NCBI GenBank assembly: GCA_902787555.1
Contig: CADAGO010000020.1
Location: 82,356-146,355, forward strand
Length of the DNA: 64,000 nucleotides
Direction of reading: 5' to 3'
DNA from: an uncultured Bacteroidales bacterium
GTDB taxonomy: Bacteria > Bacteroidota > Bacteroidia > Bacteroidales > Bacteroidaceae
Made by a program: the position numbers and the translations under genes
The notes under the pieces: generated by a model
Told to the model about the DNA's origin: nothing
The model's input: only the letters and a program-made list of their open reading frames with translations
Database searches by the model: none
Part shown: positions 38,864 through 48,519 of the stretch, piece by piece
How positions within the stretch are numbered: the first letter of the stretch is position 1
Layout of the letters: every line of letters begins with the position of its first letter

Positions 38864-40918
38864 ATGATAACTAAGTTTATAAATAATAAATGCCTTGCAG
38901 TCGTGATAGCGCTTACGGCGACCTTGTTGGTTGGCTGTGACGATGATCCAGGCGTGGAGAACTATTACACTGCAAAAGGAGATATGGCTAATACATATCT
39001 CACCAGCCGTCCTGAGACGTTCAGTAAGTTCGTCGATATCATCAATAAGTCAAAGTTGGTTAATCTTGACTTGCTCGGAACTTACGGCTCTTATACCGTC
39101 TTCGCACCTACCAATGAAGCTGTAGATGCTTACTTGGCAGGCCGATCTATGAGTTCTGTTGATGATTTGTCAGTTGCCGATTGTGACACAATTGCTTGTA
39201 CTCACATCATTGAGCAATCATATTTCACAACCGACTTCTCCGATGCAACTCTTCCGACTCAGAACATGTTGGATCGTTATCTGACAATTACCTGTGACTC
39301 TGATGTTACTTCAGAACCAGGTAAGGTACAGATTGTCTATCAAATCAATCAGTCGGCAAAGGTTATCCATCGTGACGACTCAGTGGAGAATGGTGTGGTT
39401 CATACCGTCGATAGAGTTATCGATGCAACCACAGAAATGCTCCCCGACTTGATGAAGAAAGACTCTACGATTTCGTTGTTCTATAATGCGATGAAACTCT
39501 GTAAACTTGATGAACTGATGCGCGAATACAAGGATGAGAATTATACTTTGGGTATAGACTCAATCGACCAGTGGTTCGCTCAGAAAACTGCAGTCGAGCG
39601 CGACATTGTAGGATACGCAGAGAGCCGTTTCTATGGATATACAGGTTTCGTCGAGCAAAATGATGTCTATGCCGAGCATGGTATTAATAACCTCGAAGAC
39701 TTGAAAGCTTACGCTAAGCAAGTGTACGACGAGGTTTATCCTGAGGATGCAGATGTGACTGACTACACAGACCGTCGAAATTCACTCAACAGGTTTGTGT
39801 CCTATCACTTCCTGCCAGCACGTATAGTTTACAACATGTTGACTGCAGATAATGTGCTCTTGAAGTGTTTTGACCGTCGTCACTGGGATGTCGCAGACTG
39901 GTACGAGACGATGCTTCCTTATTCTATTATGAAGATTTCCTTCCCTTCTGGTTCACAGGCAGGACGTTACGTCAATCGCCGTGGTGTTCAGAACCGTAAG
40001 GACAATCGTGGCGTATTTGAACCAGGTGCTAAAATCAAGTCTCCTTCAGAGGCTGGTCGAGACCTTGTGGCAGTGAATGGAGTTTATCACTACATCCAAG
40101 ACATTATCACTTATGGTGAAGTTACTCAGACGGTGGTGCTGAACGAACGTATGCGAATCGATGCAACGACGTTGTCACCTGACTTCTTGACAAGCGGTGC
40201 CCGTGGTCATAGTGTTGTTGGCACAGGAGGTGTACCTTCTTATCCTGGTCAGTATGGACGCTCAAGTGACTCTGCCGACCCGAATGTGAATCCTAATCAC
40301 TGTCTTGGTTTCAAGCGTGGCTTTGTAACGAATTTCGAGTTTACGCAGAAGACCCATATGCATGTCCGCAACCGTTATTTGAACTTCTGGTCTTATCAGG
40401 GTGATGAGTTGCTGATTTCGGGTATGTTCGATATCACCTTCCGTATTCCTCCAGTACCAGAGGGCGACTATGAGTTCCGAATTCAGACCTGTCTCGGATT
40501 CGATAACCGTGGTATCTTGCAGGTTTATTTCGACGACAAACCTTGCGGTATCCCTCTTGATATGAGAAAACAAGGAACTGACCCGTCAATCGGAAACAAG
40601 CCTGATTCAGACCTCGGTGACCAAGAAGCCATTGCAGCTTATGATAAGTCTCTGCACAACCGTGGCTGGATGAAGGGACCTGCTTCCTATGGAAGTATTG
40701 GTCAGGATGGTACAGGTAACCCATTCTGGATGCGTGATGGCATGACAGAGATGAGACGTATATGGACAACCTTCCATTCAGACGGTAAGACCGATCACTA
40801 TGTAAGAGTTCAGCAGAAACTTGATATGGGCGACATGGGAACATTTGCATTCGACTATATCGAACTCTGCCCTCGTAGTGTTTATAACAATGAATACTAT
40901 CCAGAAGATAAGTACTAA
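38864..40918 (+). CDS. FAS1-domain surface lipoprotein with C-terminal beta-rich domain
   Basis: 684 residues. Lipobox LVGC (Cys25). A clear FAS1 motif, YTVFAPTNEAVDAYL, lies near residue 77, with a second, weaker FAS1 region from about 200 to 400. The last ~170 residues (LISGMFDITFRIPPVPEGDY, LQVYFDDKPCGIPLDM) look like a carbohydrate-binding-like jelly-roll; this is inference. Between susD and another FAS1 gene. Confidence 0.82.
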   Translation: MITKFINNKCLAVVIALTATLLVGCDDDPGVENYYTAKGDMANTYLTSRPETFSKFVDIINKSKLVNLDLLGTYGSYTVFAPTNEAVDAYLAGRSMSSVDDLSVADCDTIACTHIIEQSYFTTDFSDATLPTQNMLDRYLTITCDSDVTSEPGKVQIVYQINQSAKVIHRDDSVENGVVHTVDRVIDATTEMLPDLMKKDSTISLFYNAMKLCKLDELMREYKDENYTLGIDSIDQWFAQKTAVERDIVGYAESRFYGYTGFVEQNDVYAEHGINNLEDLKAYAKQVYDEVYPEDADVTDYTDRRNSLNRFVSYHFLPARIVYNMLTADNVLLKCFDRRHWDVADWYETMLPYSIMKISFPSGSQAGRYVNRRGVQNRKDNRGVFEPGAKIKSPSEAGRDLVAVNGVYHYIQDIITYGEVTQTVVLNERMRIDATTLSPDFLTSGARGHSVVGTGGVPSYPGQYGRSSDSADPNVNPNHCLGFKRGFVTNFEFTQKTHMHVRNRYLNFWSYQGDELLISGMFDITFRIPPVPEGDYEFRIQTCLGFDNRGILQVYFDDKPCGIPLDMRKQGTDPSIGNKPDSDLGDQEAIAAYDKSLHNRGWMKGPASYGSIGQDGTGNPFWMRDGMTEMRRIWTTFHSDGKTDHYVRVQQKLDMGDMGTFAFDYIELCPRSVYNNEYYPEDKY

Positions 40919-40930
40919 AAACAAATTATT

Positions 40931-42673
40931 ATGAATAAGAATATAAATAAATCAATCCGCACAGGCGTCTTGGTGTTCGCTGGCTTGCTGGTGAGCTATG
41001 CCTGTTCAGATACATGGGATGAGCACTACGATGCAAACCTTGCAACTGGAAATGTAGTAGATGCCACCATCTATCAGCAGCTTAAGACTGAAGGGTTAAC
41101 GGATTTCGTAGAAATTCTTGACGCAACAGGCTATAATGCACTTCTCGATGAAAGTCAATTAGTAACGGTATTTGCTCCAGTGAATGGCTCGTTCAATAAA
41201 GACAGCCTTCTCACCGAGATTAAAAATGGTCACAAGGATTTGGTGATTACCAGATTCGTGAAGAACCACATTGCACGTTACAACTTCTCAAATAACACCA
41301 ACAAGCAAGATGTCATGCTTCTCAACCAGAAGAAGACTACAATGCTCAATGGTGTTGTGGGTGTTGACTCTGTTCACATGAAGAAAGACAATACTGTATG
41401 TAACAATGGTATCCTACATATCATGAATTCAGAACTTCCATTCCACCCAAATATCTATGAGTTGTTGGAAACGGATCCTGATATCGATTCGATGTACACC
41501 ATTATCCGTTACTACGATGATGACTCTTTGGACGTTAACCGAAGTGTTTATCGTGGTGTTGACGGCGATGGTAACCGCATCTATGTCGACTCTGTAATGA
41601 TTAAGGCAAACCGTCTGTTGCAGCGTCTCGATTCTTACATCTATCGTGAAGACTCCAACTACTTGGTGATTGCTCCTCGTAAGGAAGCTTACAATGAGCG
41701 TTACAACCTGGTGAAGGATTATTTCAACTTTAATATTCACGAGGACGACCGCGACTCTTTGCAGCAGTACTATTCAAACTACTTTACTTTGAATTCGTTG
41801 TTCTATAACCGCAATGCAAATATCTACTCTGACGACTCTTTGGTAACTACGACTTACAGCCGTTGGGACCCAGAGCACAATGTGTTCTACAAACCATTTG
41901 AAGAGGGTGGACTCCTTGCTCCGGATAAGTATTACGAGAAAGTGACTTGTAGTAATGGTATTGTTTACAAGACTGATTCGTTCCCAACGTCTATCTATGA
42001 TGCGTTCTTCCACGAAATCAAGTTGGAAGCAGAAAACACTGGTAATGTAAACGTAGAGGAAGACGAAAAGGGTGCTCAGCTCTTCACAAAGAACTGTGAT
42101 TATACAGTGAGAACAGACAATATCCACCCAGGTATTGCAGAACGTGCTTATCTGGATGTCATGCCTAAAACTGCTTCAGCTCAGCCATATATTGCATTCA
42201 ATGTTCCTGGCACGCTGTCAGGAGAGTACGATGTATATCTGGTGACTATTCCTCTGAAGTGGGGTAGAAACTTGGCTTCTGAGGCCGACTCAACGAAGGC
42301 TTATCAGTTCCGTGTCAATATGTTCTATCGTACCAACAAGGAGACAGATACCGGTTCGCAGTGGCCAAAGACCCGTAATGAAGTCTTGAAGAACCCTGCC
42401 GACCCATCTGGTAAGGAAACGAACTTCCAAAGCAACCCAGAAAAGATTGACTCTATCTTCTTGGGTACATTGAAGTTTACTGAGTGCTATTATCGTACTA
42501 GCAGAGCTGGTGTGATGATTCAGATTCAGTCTTATGTGTCTACTGCACAGACTAAGGATTTCTCTCGTCGTATGTTGTTTGACCGTCTGATTCTCCGTCC
42601 ACACGGAATGCCGGTGAAAGTTGACGAGGACGATCTTCCAGTCGTTGCTCCCGATCCTGAAAACGAAGAATAG
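40931..42673 (+). CDS. FAS1-domain surface lipoprotein
   Basis: 580 residues. Export signal ending VSYAC (Cys25) followed by SDTWDEHYD. N-terminal FAS1 domain with VTVFAPVNGSFNKDS near residue 80 and the closing NNGILHIMNSELPF. C-terminal ~220 residues form another beta-rich region (PYIAFNVPGTLSGEYDVYLV). Third fasciclin protein of the locus, 12 bases after the previous one and 13 before the second susC. Confidence 0.82.
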   Translation: MNKNINKSIRTGVLVFAGLLVSYACSDTWDEHYDANLATGNVVDATIYQQLKTEGLTDFVEILDATGYNALLDESQLVTVFAPVNGSFNKDSLLTEIKNGHKDLVITRFVKNHIARYNFSNNTNKQDVMLLNQKKTTMLNGVVGVDSVHMKKDNTVCNNGILHIMNSELPFHPNIYELLETDPDIDSMYTIIRYYDDDSLDVNRSVYRGVDGDGNRIYVDSVMIKANRLLQRLDSYIYREDSNYLVIAPRKEAYNERYNLVKDYFNFNIHEDDRDSLQQYYSNYFTLNSLFYNRNANIYSDDSLVTTTYSRWDPEHNVFYKPFEEGGLLAPDKYYEKVTCSNGIVYKTDSFPTSIYDAFFHEIKLEAENTGNVNVEEDEKGAQLFTKNCDYTVRTDNIHPGIAERAYLDVMPKTASAQPYIAFNVPGTLSGEYDVYLVTIPLKWGRNLASEADSTKAYQFRVNMFYRTNKETDTGSQWPKTRNEVLKNPADPSGKETNFQSNPEKIDSIFLGTLKFTECYYRTSRAGVMIQIQSYVSTAQTKDFSRRMLFDRLILRPHGMPVKVDEDDLPVVAPDPENEE

Positions 42674-42686
42674 TAACTCCTAAACA

Positions 42687-45600
42687 ATGAATTATATGAA
42701 GACATATTTTGAAAATAATATGCTGCGTTTCTGCAAGGCAGGAATTGCAACTATGATATTCTGCATAGGAGTTCTCCCTATGTCTGCACAAGATGATGAT
42801 GCAGAATCCACGGAGGAGATTGAAGCTCCTGTAAAGAAGAAAGTACAGAAGCCAATCAAGAAATATCCAATGAAGGAAGTTTCTGGTAAGGTAGTTGATG
42901 CAACAACAGGTGAACCACTTGCCGGTGTTAAAGTGAAGTCGTTCAACAACAGTTTCTATGCTGCGATGACTGACGAAGACGGAACATATACTATTAGCGT
43001 TCCTACATTCGTTACTTCACTCTCTGCGGATCTTGAAGGTTACAACTTCACACAAGTTGCCATCAACGATCGTTCAGAAGGTGTTGACATCAAATTGTTC
43101 TCCGATTTGTATCTTGAGGATTATGTGACGAAGACATCTGCTGCAAGAACTGTGGCAACCAAAGACTTTGGTACAACAACCGCTCTGACTTTAGACCAAG
43201 AGGTGCAGAACCGCTTTGGCGGTGATGTACGTTCAATTTCACGTACAGGTATCCCTGGCATGGGTGTTAGTATGTTCGTTGAAGGTTTCCACTCAATCAA
43301 TGCCGCTTCTCAGCCGCTCATCGTTATCGATGGAGTAATTCATGATATGATGTATAACTCATCCATGTTGCACAATGGCTATTGGAACAATCCATTAGCT
43401 AATATCAATATGGACGATGTGGCTGAAATCAAGATAATGAAGAATGCTACTGCTATTTATGGTGCTCAGGGTGCTAATGGTGTGATTCTCATCAAAACCA
43501 AGCGTAACACCAGCATGAAGACTGTCATCGATGTAAATATCAGTGGCGGTGTGGAACTGGTGCCTGCATCTGTTGATATTATGGATGCCGATCAGTATCG
43601 TGCATACGCATCAGGTCTCTTGAAGACTGCAGGTAGTAAACTGGAGAACTTTAAGTTCTTACAGACCGATCCTACCTATTATTATTATAATATGTATCAC
43701 AACAATACGGATTGGAAAGACATTGTATTCGACGAGGCATTCTCTCAGAACTATGGTATTCACATCCAAGGTGGTGACGAAGTAGCAAACTACAACCTCT
43801 CTGTAGGTTATATCGAGTCTCAGTCTACATTGAAGAAGAATGACGTCAATCGTTTCAATATCCGATTCAACTCAGATATTATCCTGACTGATAAGTTGAC
43901 TACTCGTTTCGACGTGGCTTATGCAAACTTGAAGCGTAACTTGAGAGATGATGGTTTCACTCCTGAGTTCCAGGCAAATGCCATTTCTTCTCCTAACGTA
44001 CTTGCGCTTTTGAAGTCTCCATTTGTTGCTCCATACGACTTCTCAACCGATGGTAAGATCTCAACCTTCGTATCTGATGCTGACGATTACCTCGCAGAAG
44101 CACTTGGCAGCAAGGCTTCATTGGCTAACCCTCTCGGTATCTTGAAATATGCTGATGCATTGAACAAGAACCGTGTGGATAACACCGACGTAAATATTGT
44201 AGTTACTCCAGTATGGCACGTCAATCGTGACTTCACCATTCAGGAGCAGTTTGCTTACTCTCAGCTCAGCTGCAGTGAAATCTATTATACACCAGTTCAG
44301 GGTATGCCAAACTACTATGTGAAGAACATCGGTACTGTTCAGAACTCTACAGGTACTAGCTTCTACAAGCATAAGGCTTTGATGAGTGACACTCGTATCG
44401 ACCTTGCTCTTCCATTGGGTAAGCATCGCTTTGATATCTTCGCTGGTGTTCGCTACCTCAATGATAACTTCAAAGACTCTTACACCCATGCTTACGACTC
44501 AGGTAACGATAAGACACCTGACCAGGCAACACGTAACCGTCACGCAGAAGGTGTAGATGAGACATGGAAGTCAATCAACTGGTATGCAAATATCGATTAT
44601 AACTATCGCGAGAAGTACTATCTCCAGGGTTCGTTCGCATTCCAGTCTTCTTCACGCTTTGGTAAGCAGGCAGATGCTGGTATTAAGTTGTTCGGTGTAA
44701 CATGGGGATTCTTCCCATCTATCCAAGGTGCTTGGGTGATCAGCAACGAAAACTGGTTCCGTCCAAATCGTAGCGTCAACATGTTGAAGCTCAACGCTGG
44801 ATTCGAATCGTTGGGTAACGACTCATACGATAACAACGCTGCATTCACTTATATGGCTGCTCGTAGCTTCCTCAAAGAATATGCAGTAGGTATCGGTCTT
44901 GAGAATATCGGTAACTCTAAACTCCGCTGGGAGAGCACAAACCGTTTCAATGTCGGCTTGGAAGGTAACTTCTTCAATAACCGTCTGAACGTGAAGCTCA
45001 ACTACTTCTATGCTAAGACAAGCAATCTTGCTACACTTGGTGCAATTTCTTATCCTACCGGAACTAAGCAGTACTGGACCAATGACGGTGCAATGAAGAA
45101 TGAAGGTTACGATGTTGCAGCTCTTGCAAAGGTTGTCAACAGTAAGAAGTTTAAATTCGAACTCGGGGCCAGTGTAGGTCACTACAAGAACGAAATCACT
45201 CAGCTTCCTAATAACGTACCTTCTATTGAAACCGAAGTTTACAACGGAACAATCCGGACTGCTGTTGGAAGTCCTCTCGCTATGTTCTATGGATATAAGA
45301 CTGATGGTGTTTTCTCAACTACTGCAGAGGCACAGGCAGCTAATCTTGGTATCCTTGACAAAGCAGGCAACAAGATTGACTTCAAGGCAGGTGATATGAG
45401 GTTTGTTGACATGAACAACGACCAGCTCATCACAGAAGCTGACCGTACTGTCATTGGTGATCCTAACCCAGACATCTACGGAAACCTCCATGCCAACTTC
45501 CACTTCGGTAAGTCATTAAGCTTAGCTGTTAATTTCAACTACAGCCTTGGCAATGACATCTACAACTACCAGCGTGCAGTTCTTGAGGGTGGTAGCGAGT

Positions 45601-45965
45601 TTGTTAATCAGACTACAGCAGTTTGCCGCCGTTGGATTGCAGAAGGCCAGACCACTGATATTCCTCAGGCTACTTATGGTGACCCAATGGGCAACAGCCG
45701 TTTCTCTGACCGCTGGATCGAAGATGGTTCTTACCTCAAGTTGAAGAATATCACTTTGAGTTATAAGCTTCCTCTCTCTCCTGAAAACAAGTTCTTACAG
45801 GGTATCACTATTTGGGCAGCAGCCAACAACTTGTTGACATTCACCAAGTACTTAGGTGCAGATCCAGAAGTGTCTTGCTCTAACAGTTCATTGTTACAGG
45901 GTATCGATGCAGGATTTACTCCTTCAGGTCGTAGTTTCACACTCGGAGTTAAGTTTAACTTGTAA
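42687..45965 (+). CDS. SusC/RagA-family TonB-dependent outer-membrane transporter (second)
   Basis: 1092 residues. Signal peptide ends LPMSAQ; starts at 42696 (MKTYFENN) or 42720 (MLRFCKAG) are alternatives to 42687. After an acidic then Lys-rich linker (EEIEAPVKKKVQKPIKK) come the regulatory-like domain (VSGKVVDATTGEPLAGVKV), plug (ATAIYGAQGANGVILIKTKR) and barrel ending LGVKFNL. Not a close copy of the first SusC. A hairpin separates it from its SusD. Confidence 0.93.
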   Translation: MNYMKTYFENNMLRFCKAGIATMIFCIGVLPMSAQDDDAESTEEIEAPVKKKVQKPIKKYPMKEVSGKVVDATTGEPLAGVKVKSFNNSFYAAMTDEDGTYTISVPTFVTSLSADLEGYNFTQVAINDRSEGVDIKLFSDLYLEDYVTKTSAARTVATKDFGTTTALTLDQEVQNRFGGDVRSISRTGIPGMGVSMFVEGFHSINAASQPLIVIDGVIHDMMYNSSMLHNGYWNNPLANINMDDVAEIKIMKNATAIYGAQGANGVILIKTKRNTSMKTVIDVNISGGVELVPASVDIMDADQYRAYASGLLKTAGSKLENFKFLQTDPTYYYYNMYHNNTDWKDIVFDEAFSQNYGIHIQGGDEVANYNLSVGYIESQSTLKKNDVNRFNIRFNSDIILTDKLTTRFDVAYANLKRNLRDDGFTPEFQANAISSPNVLALLKSPFVAPYDFSTDGKISTFVSDADDYLAEALGSKASLANPLGILKYADALNKNRVDNTDVNIVVTPVWHVNRDFTIQEQFAYSQLSCSEIYYTPVQGMPNYYVKNIGTVQNSTGTSFYKHKALMSDTRIDLALPLGKHRFDIFAGVRYLNDNFKDSYTHAYDSGNDKTPDQATRNRHAEGVDETWKSINWYANIDYNYREKYYLQGSFAFQSSSRFGKQADAGIKLFGVTWGFFPSIQGAWVISNENWFRPNRSVNMLKLNAGFESLGNDSYDNNAAFTYMAARSFLKEYAVGIGLENIGNSKLRWESTNRFNVGLEGNFFNNRLNVKLNYFYAKTSNLATLGAISYPTGTKQYWTNDGAMKNEGYDVAALAKVVNSKKFKFELGASVGHYKNEITQLPNNVPSIETEVYNGTIRTAVGSPLAMFYGYKTDGVFSTTAEAQAANLGILDKAGNKIDFKAGDMRFVDMNNDQLITEADRTVIGDPNPDIYGNLHANFHFGKSLSLAVNFNYSLGNDIYNYQRAVLEGGSEFVNQTTAVCRRWIAEGQTTDIPQATYGDPMGNSRFSDRWIEDGSYLKLKNITLSYKLPLSPENKFLQGITIWAAANNLLTFTKYLGADPEVSCSNSSLLQGIDAGFTPSGRSFTLGVKFNL

Positions 45966-45975
45966 TCAAACTCAT

Positions 45976-46001
45976 CTGTTTCTCCCTTCGGGGAGGAACA
46001 G
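45976..46001 (+). promoter_or_regulatory. Stable UUCG-loop hairpin between susC and susD
   Basis: CTGTTTCTCCC and GGGAGGAACAG form an 11-bp stem (one G-U) around TTCG. No T-run follows, so it is not an intrinsic terminator. Likely an RNA-stability or processing element that sets different SusC and SusD levels. Confidence 0.55.
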
Positions 46002-46022
46002 AGAAAACAAAACAGTAAATAT

Positions 46023-48098
46023 ATGAAAACAAAATCAATCATATTTTCAGGCTTGCTCCTTCTTACACTTGGAGCTGCTACTACTTCGTGCGAAGATATG
46101 CTTTCTGTAGAAGATGAGTTGCATACAACGAATCTTGCTCCACAGGATACGGTGCACCAGCTCATGGGTATTATCAATCGCATGCAGAGTTTGGTCGATC
46201 GTACTGTTGTCCTCGGTGAACTCCGTGCCGACCTCGTTGATATCGACCCTTCTGTGGCTAAAACATCTTTGCAGGATGTTATGAATAATAACATTCCAAT
46301 AGAGAATGAGTACAACCAGGTATCTGACTACTATGCTGTTATCAATGCATGTAATGTTTATCTGGCGTACGTTGACTCTAACTATGTGTCTCACAATCGT
46401 AAGCATTTCGAGAAAGAAATCCAGGCCGTTCGTGTATTCCGTGCATGGACTTATCTGGAACTCGCTAAGATGTATGGAAAGGTTCCATTCGTTCTCGATC
46501 CTGTGCTCAAATCAGGTGATGCTGACGATATTCTTGCAGATAACTCCAACCGTGCAGACATGAATACCATCTGTACATACTTCATTAATGAATTGATGCC
46601 TTACGCATCAAAGGTGATCGAATCGCCTAATTACGCTACGATGTACGGTATGGCAAGTTCTACATTCTTCATTCCTTCTCGTCTGATGTTGGCTGAACTG
46701 TATCTCTGGAGAGGTTGCTTCACACAGGCTCAGAGCGATTTTGTAGAGGCCTGCCGCTACTATCACGACTATTTCACCTTTACCAACCATGAAGTGACAA
46801 CAGGAACCTCATCAGTTACTTGGGGCGACCGTCGTATGCGTAACACAAGCGGTTCTTATTCTATCACAGACGATAAGATAGCTATCATTCCTCTTGATAC
46901 TTGTGCTTATGATGGAACATGGAGTGAGCTCTATGGTTTCTTCAACTCACAGTTCGAGAACAACTACTACGTACCTGTAGTTCCTTCTAAGTATATTCGT
47001 GAGTTGTCACAAGAGCAAATCTGGTGTGGATACTTCGAGGAGATGGGTAACCGTGATACTATCTATAGTGTTGATAAGGTAGAATGGGAGGATTCTCTTG
47101 AAATGGGTGACCTCCGTTTGCAGGCTGTTTACGACCGCTCTCAGGTGAGCGACCGTTATACCGACCGCTTTGCAAAGGATCGTCAGCACATTATGAAGTA
47201 TGCAACTTCAAGGTCCAACGAAGGCCCGGACAGCAAGTTGCGGTCATACACATTGTATCGTAAGAACATTGTATGGCTCCACTTCGCTGAGGCTCTCAAC
47301 CGTGCTGGATTCCCACAGACAGCATTCGCTGTCCTCAAGTATGGTCTCTCGTCAAATACTATAAGTAATTTCGTGTCACGTGTTGAACGTAACAACTTAT
47401 ACAAAGTCGGTACTTACTTCTTGGGCGATCTTGGCTCATGGTCAAGTACAGTATTTGTTGACAGACACTCTCCAATGGCTGCCCAGCCAAATGTCACTGT
47501 CTCTATGCAAGGTATCCATTCTCGTGGTTGCGGCGACTCATACTATAACAAGTACTATGTGCTTCCACGCGATTCAGCAATCTGGGCAGAGTTTGATTCA
47601 CTCGAAGTGCGTTACGCCCTGTTGACAGATAGTCTTGAAAAGGTAAAGGATGCGCATGAGATTCATGTAATCCCAGATGATAGTGTTGATTGGTATTATG
47701 ATAACTACCCTGGATACATAGATAGTGAATACAACAGAGTTCTTAATAAAGCTCAGTACTTTGTTTATGTGTATGAGTCTGAATCCGATTCAATTGCATT
47801 CTTGCAGCTTAATGCAGAAGAAGCTTTAACATACTCACGTGCGTATAATGCTGAGGATGCTGCATATAATGCAAGCGTTCCTCTTTATCAGACAGCACTT
47901 GAGAAGATGATTCTCGACGAGGAAGCACTCGAAGGTATGTTCGAAGGTCATCGCTTCTTCGACCTGATGCGCTATGCAATGTATCACAACGATCCTAATT
48001 TCATTGCTACTCAGGTTGCTCGTCGTAAGGGTGCATCAGAGTACGATACTCGTGCCGATGCACTCAAGGGCGGTAAGTGGTATCTGCCATTGCCATAA
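46023..48098 (+). CDS. RagB/SusD-family nutrient-binding lipoprotein (second)
   Basis: 691 residues, longer than typical SusD. Lipobox ATTSC (Cys23). The SusD-type C-terminal signature reads EEALEGMFEGHRFFDLMRYA. It would cap the second SusC. Last gene of the locus; an intrinsic terminator follows 22 bases later. Confidence 0.93.
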   Translation: MKTKSIIFSGLLLLTLGAATTSCEDMLSVEDELHTTNLAPQDTVHQLMGIINRMQSLVDRTVVLGELRADLVDIDPSVAKTSLQDVMNNNIPIENEYNQVSDYYAVINACNVYLAYVDSNYVSHNRKHFEKEIQAVRVFRAWTYLELAKMYGKVPFVLDPVLKSGDADDILADNSNRADMNTICTYFINELMPYASKVIESPNYATMYGMASSTFFIPSRLMLAELYLWRGCFTQAQSDFVEACRYYHDYFTFTNHEVTTGTSSVTWGDRRMRNTSGSYSITDDKIAIIPLDTCAYDGTWSELYGFFNSQFENNYYVPVVPSKYIRELSQEQIWCGYFEEMGNRDTIYSVDKVEWEDSLEMGDLRLQAVYDRSQVSDRYTDRFAKDRQHIMKYATSRSNEGPDSKLRSYTLYRKNIVWLHFAEALNRAGFPQTAFAVLKYGLSSNTISNFVSRVERNNLYKVGTYFLGDLGSWSSTVFVDRHSPMAAQPNVTVSMQGIHSRGCGDSYYNKYYVLPRDSAIWAEFDSLEVRYALLTDSLEKVKDAHEIHVIPDDSVDWYYDNYPGYIDSEYNRVLNKAQYFVYVYESESDSIAFLQLNAEEALTYSRAYNAEDAAYNASVPLYQTALEKMILDEEALEGMFEGHRFFDLMRYAMYHNDPNFIATQVARRKGASEYDTRADALKGGKWYLPLP

Positions 48099-48120
48099 AC
48101 CTCCATTGAGTTTTCTTAAG

Positions 48121-48153
48121 GGGTGTCCGACAATGAGTCGGGCACCTCTTTTT
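48121..48153 (+). terminator. Rho-independent terminator of the FAS1/SusCD locus
   Basis: GGTGTCCGAC (48122-48131) pairs with GTCGGGCACC (48137-48146, one G-U) around AATGA, followed by TCTTTTT. Confidence 0.9.
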
Positions 48154-48250
48154 GTAAACCGAAATGACCGATTAGAGATCATGCAATACCAAAAAAATGA
48201 CGGCTTTGTAGCATAAAGACAGTAAAAAGCGCAAATTCTTTGCCATTTAT

Positions 48251-48281
48251 TTTGTGGAATGAACAAAAAAGTGTAATTTTG
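48251..48281 (+). promoter_or_regulatory. Promoter of the leucine operon
   Basis: TTTG at 48251-48254 and TAATTTTG at 48274-48281 with a 19-base spacer match the Bacteroidetes consensus fully. Transcription should begin near 48288, just ahead of the leader peptide. Confidence 0.75.
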
Positions 48282-48303
48282 CATCCAAAATCAAAGGTAT
48301 AGT

Positions 48304-48381
48304 ATGAAATCTATTAGCATTATCGGCATTTTGTTGTCACTACGACTTAGTAAGCTCGGAGTGAGAGAGGCCTGTATGTAA
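48304..48381 (+). CDS. leuL: Branched-chain amino acid leader peptide of the leu attenuator
   Basis: 25 codons, starting MKSISIIGILLSLRLSKL and ending REACM. Ten of 25 residues are Ile (4), Leu (5) or Val (1), with consecutive Leu codons at 48331-48336. It ends 42 bases before a terminator hairpin and 138 bases before leuA. Stalling on Leu or Ile codons when charged tRNA is scarce would prevent termination. Confidence 0.8.
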   Translation: MKSISIIGILLSLRLSKLGVREACM

Positions 48382-48457
48382 TGCATAATTGATAAAGTCA
48401 AATGTATAACTGAAACGAAATATAAGCCTTTCTTGCTCCGAGCGAGAGGGGCTTTTT
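48354..48457 (+). promoter_or_regulatory. Transcription attenuator: antiterminator and terminator of the leu operon
   Basis: Terminator: AAGCCTTTCTTGC (from 48424) pairs with the facing strand ending GGGGCTT (to 48453), then TTTTTG. Competing structure: 48354-48373, beginning GCTCGGAG within the leader-peptide gene, is complementary to 48424-48443 (16 Watson-Crick and 3 G-U pairs of 20). The two folds are mutually exclusive, as in E. coli-type leu/ilv attenuation. Confidence 0.8.
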
Positions 48458-48519
48458 GTAATAGGATGAAGGTGGAATGATAATAGAAAATAGTAAATCG
48501 TTAAATAGTAAATATAAAG

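Noticed and set aside
45761-46315. 184-residue minus-strand ORF over the susC/susD junction
   Set aside because: Runs antisense to two clear coding genes, no family resemblance, no promoter; a shadow frame.
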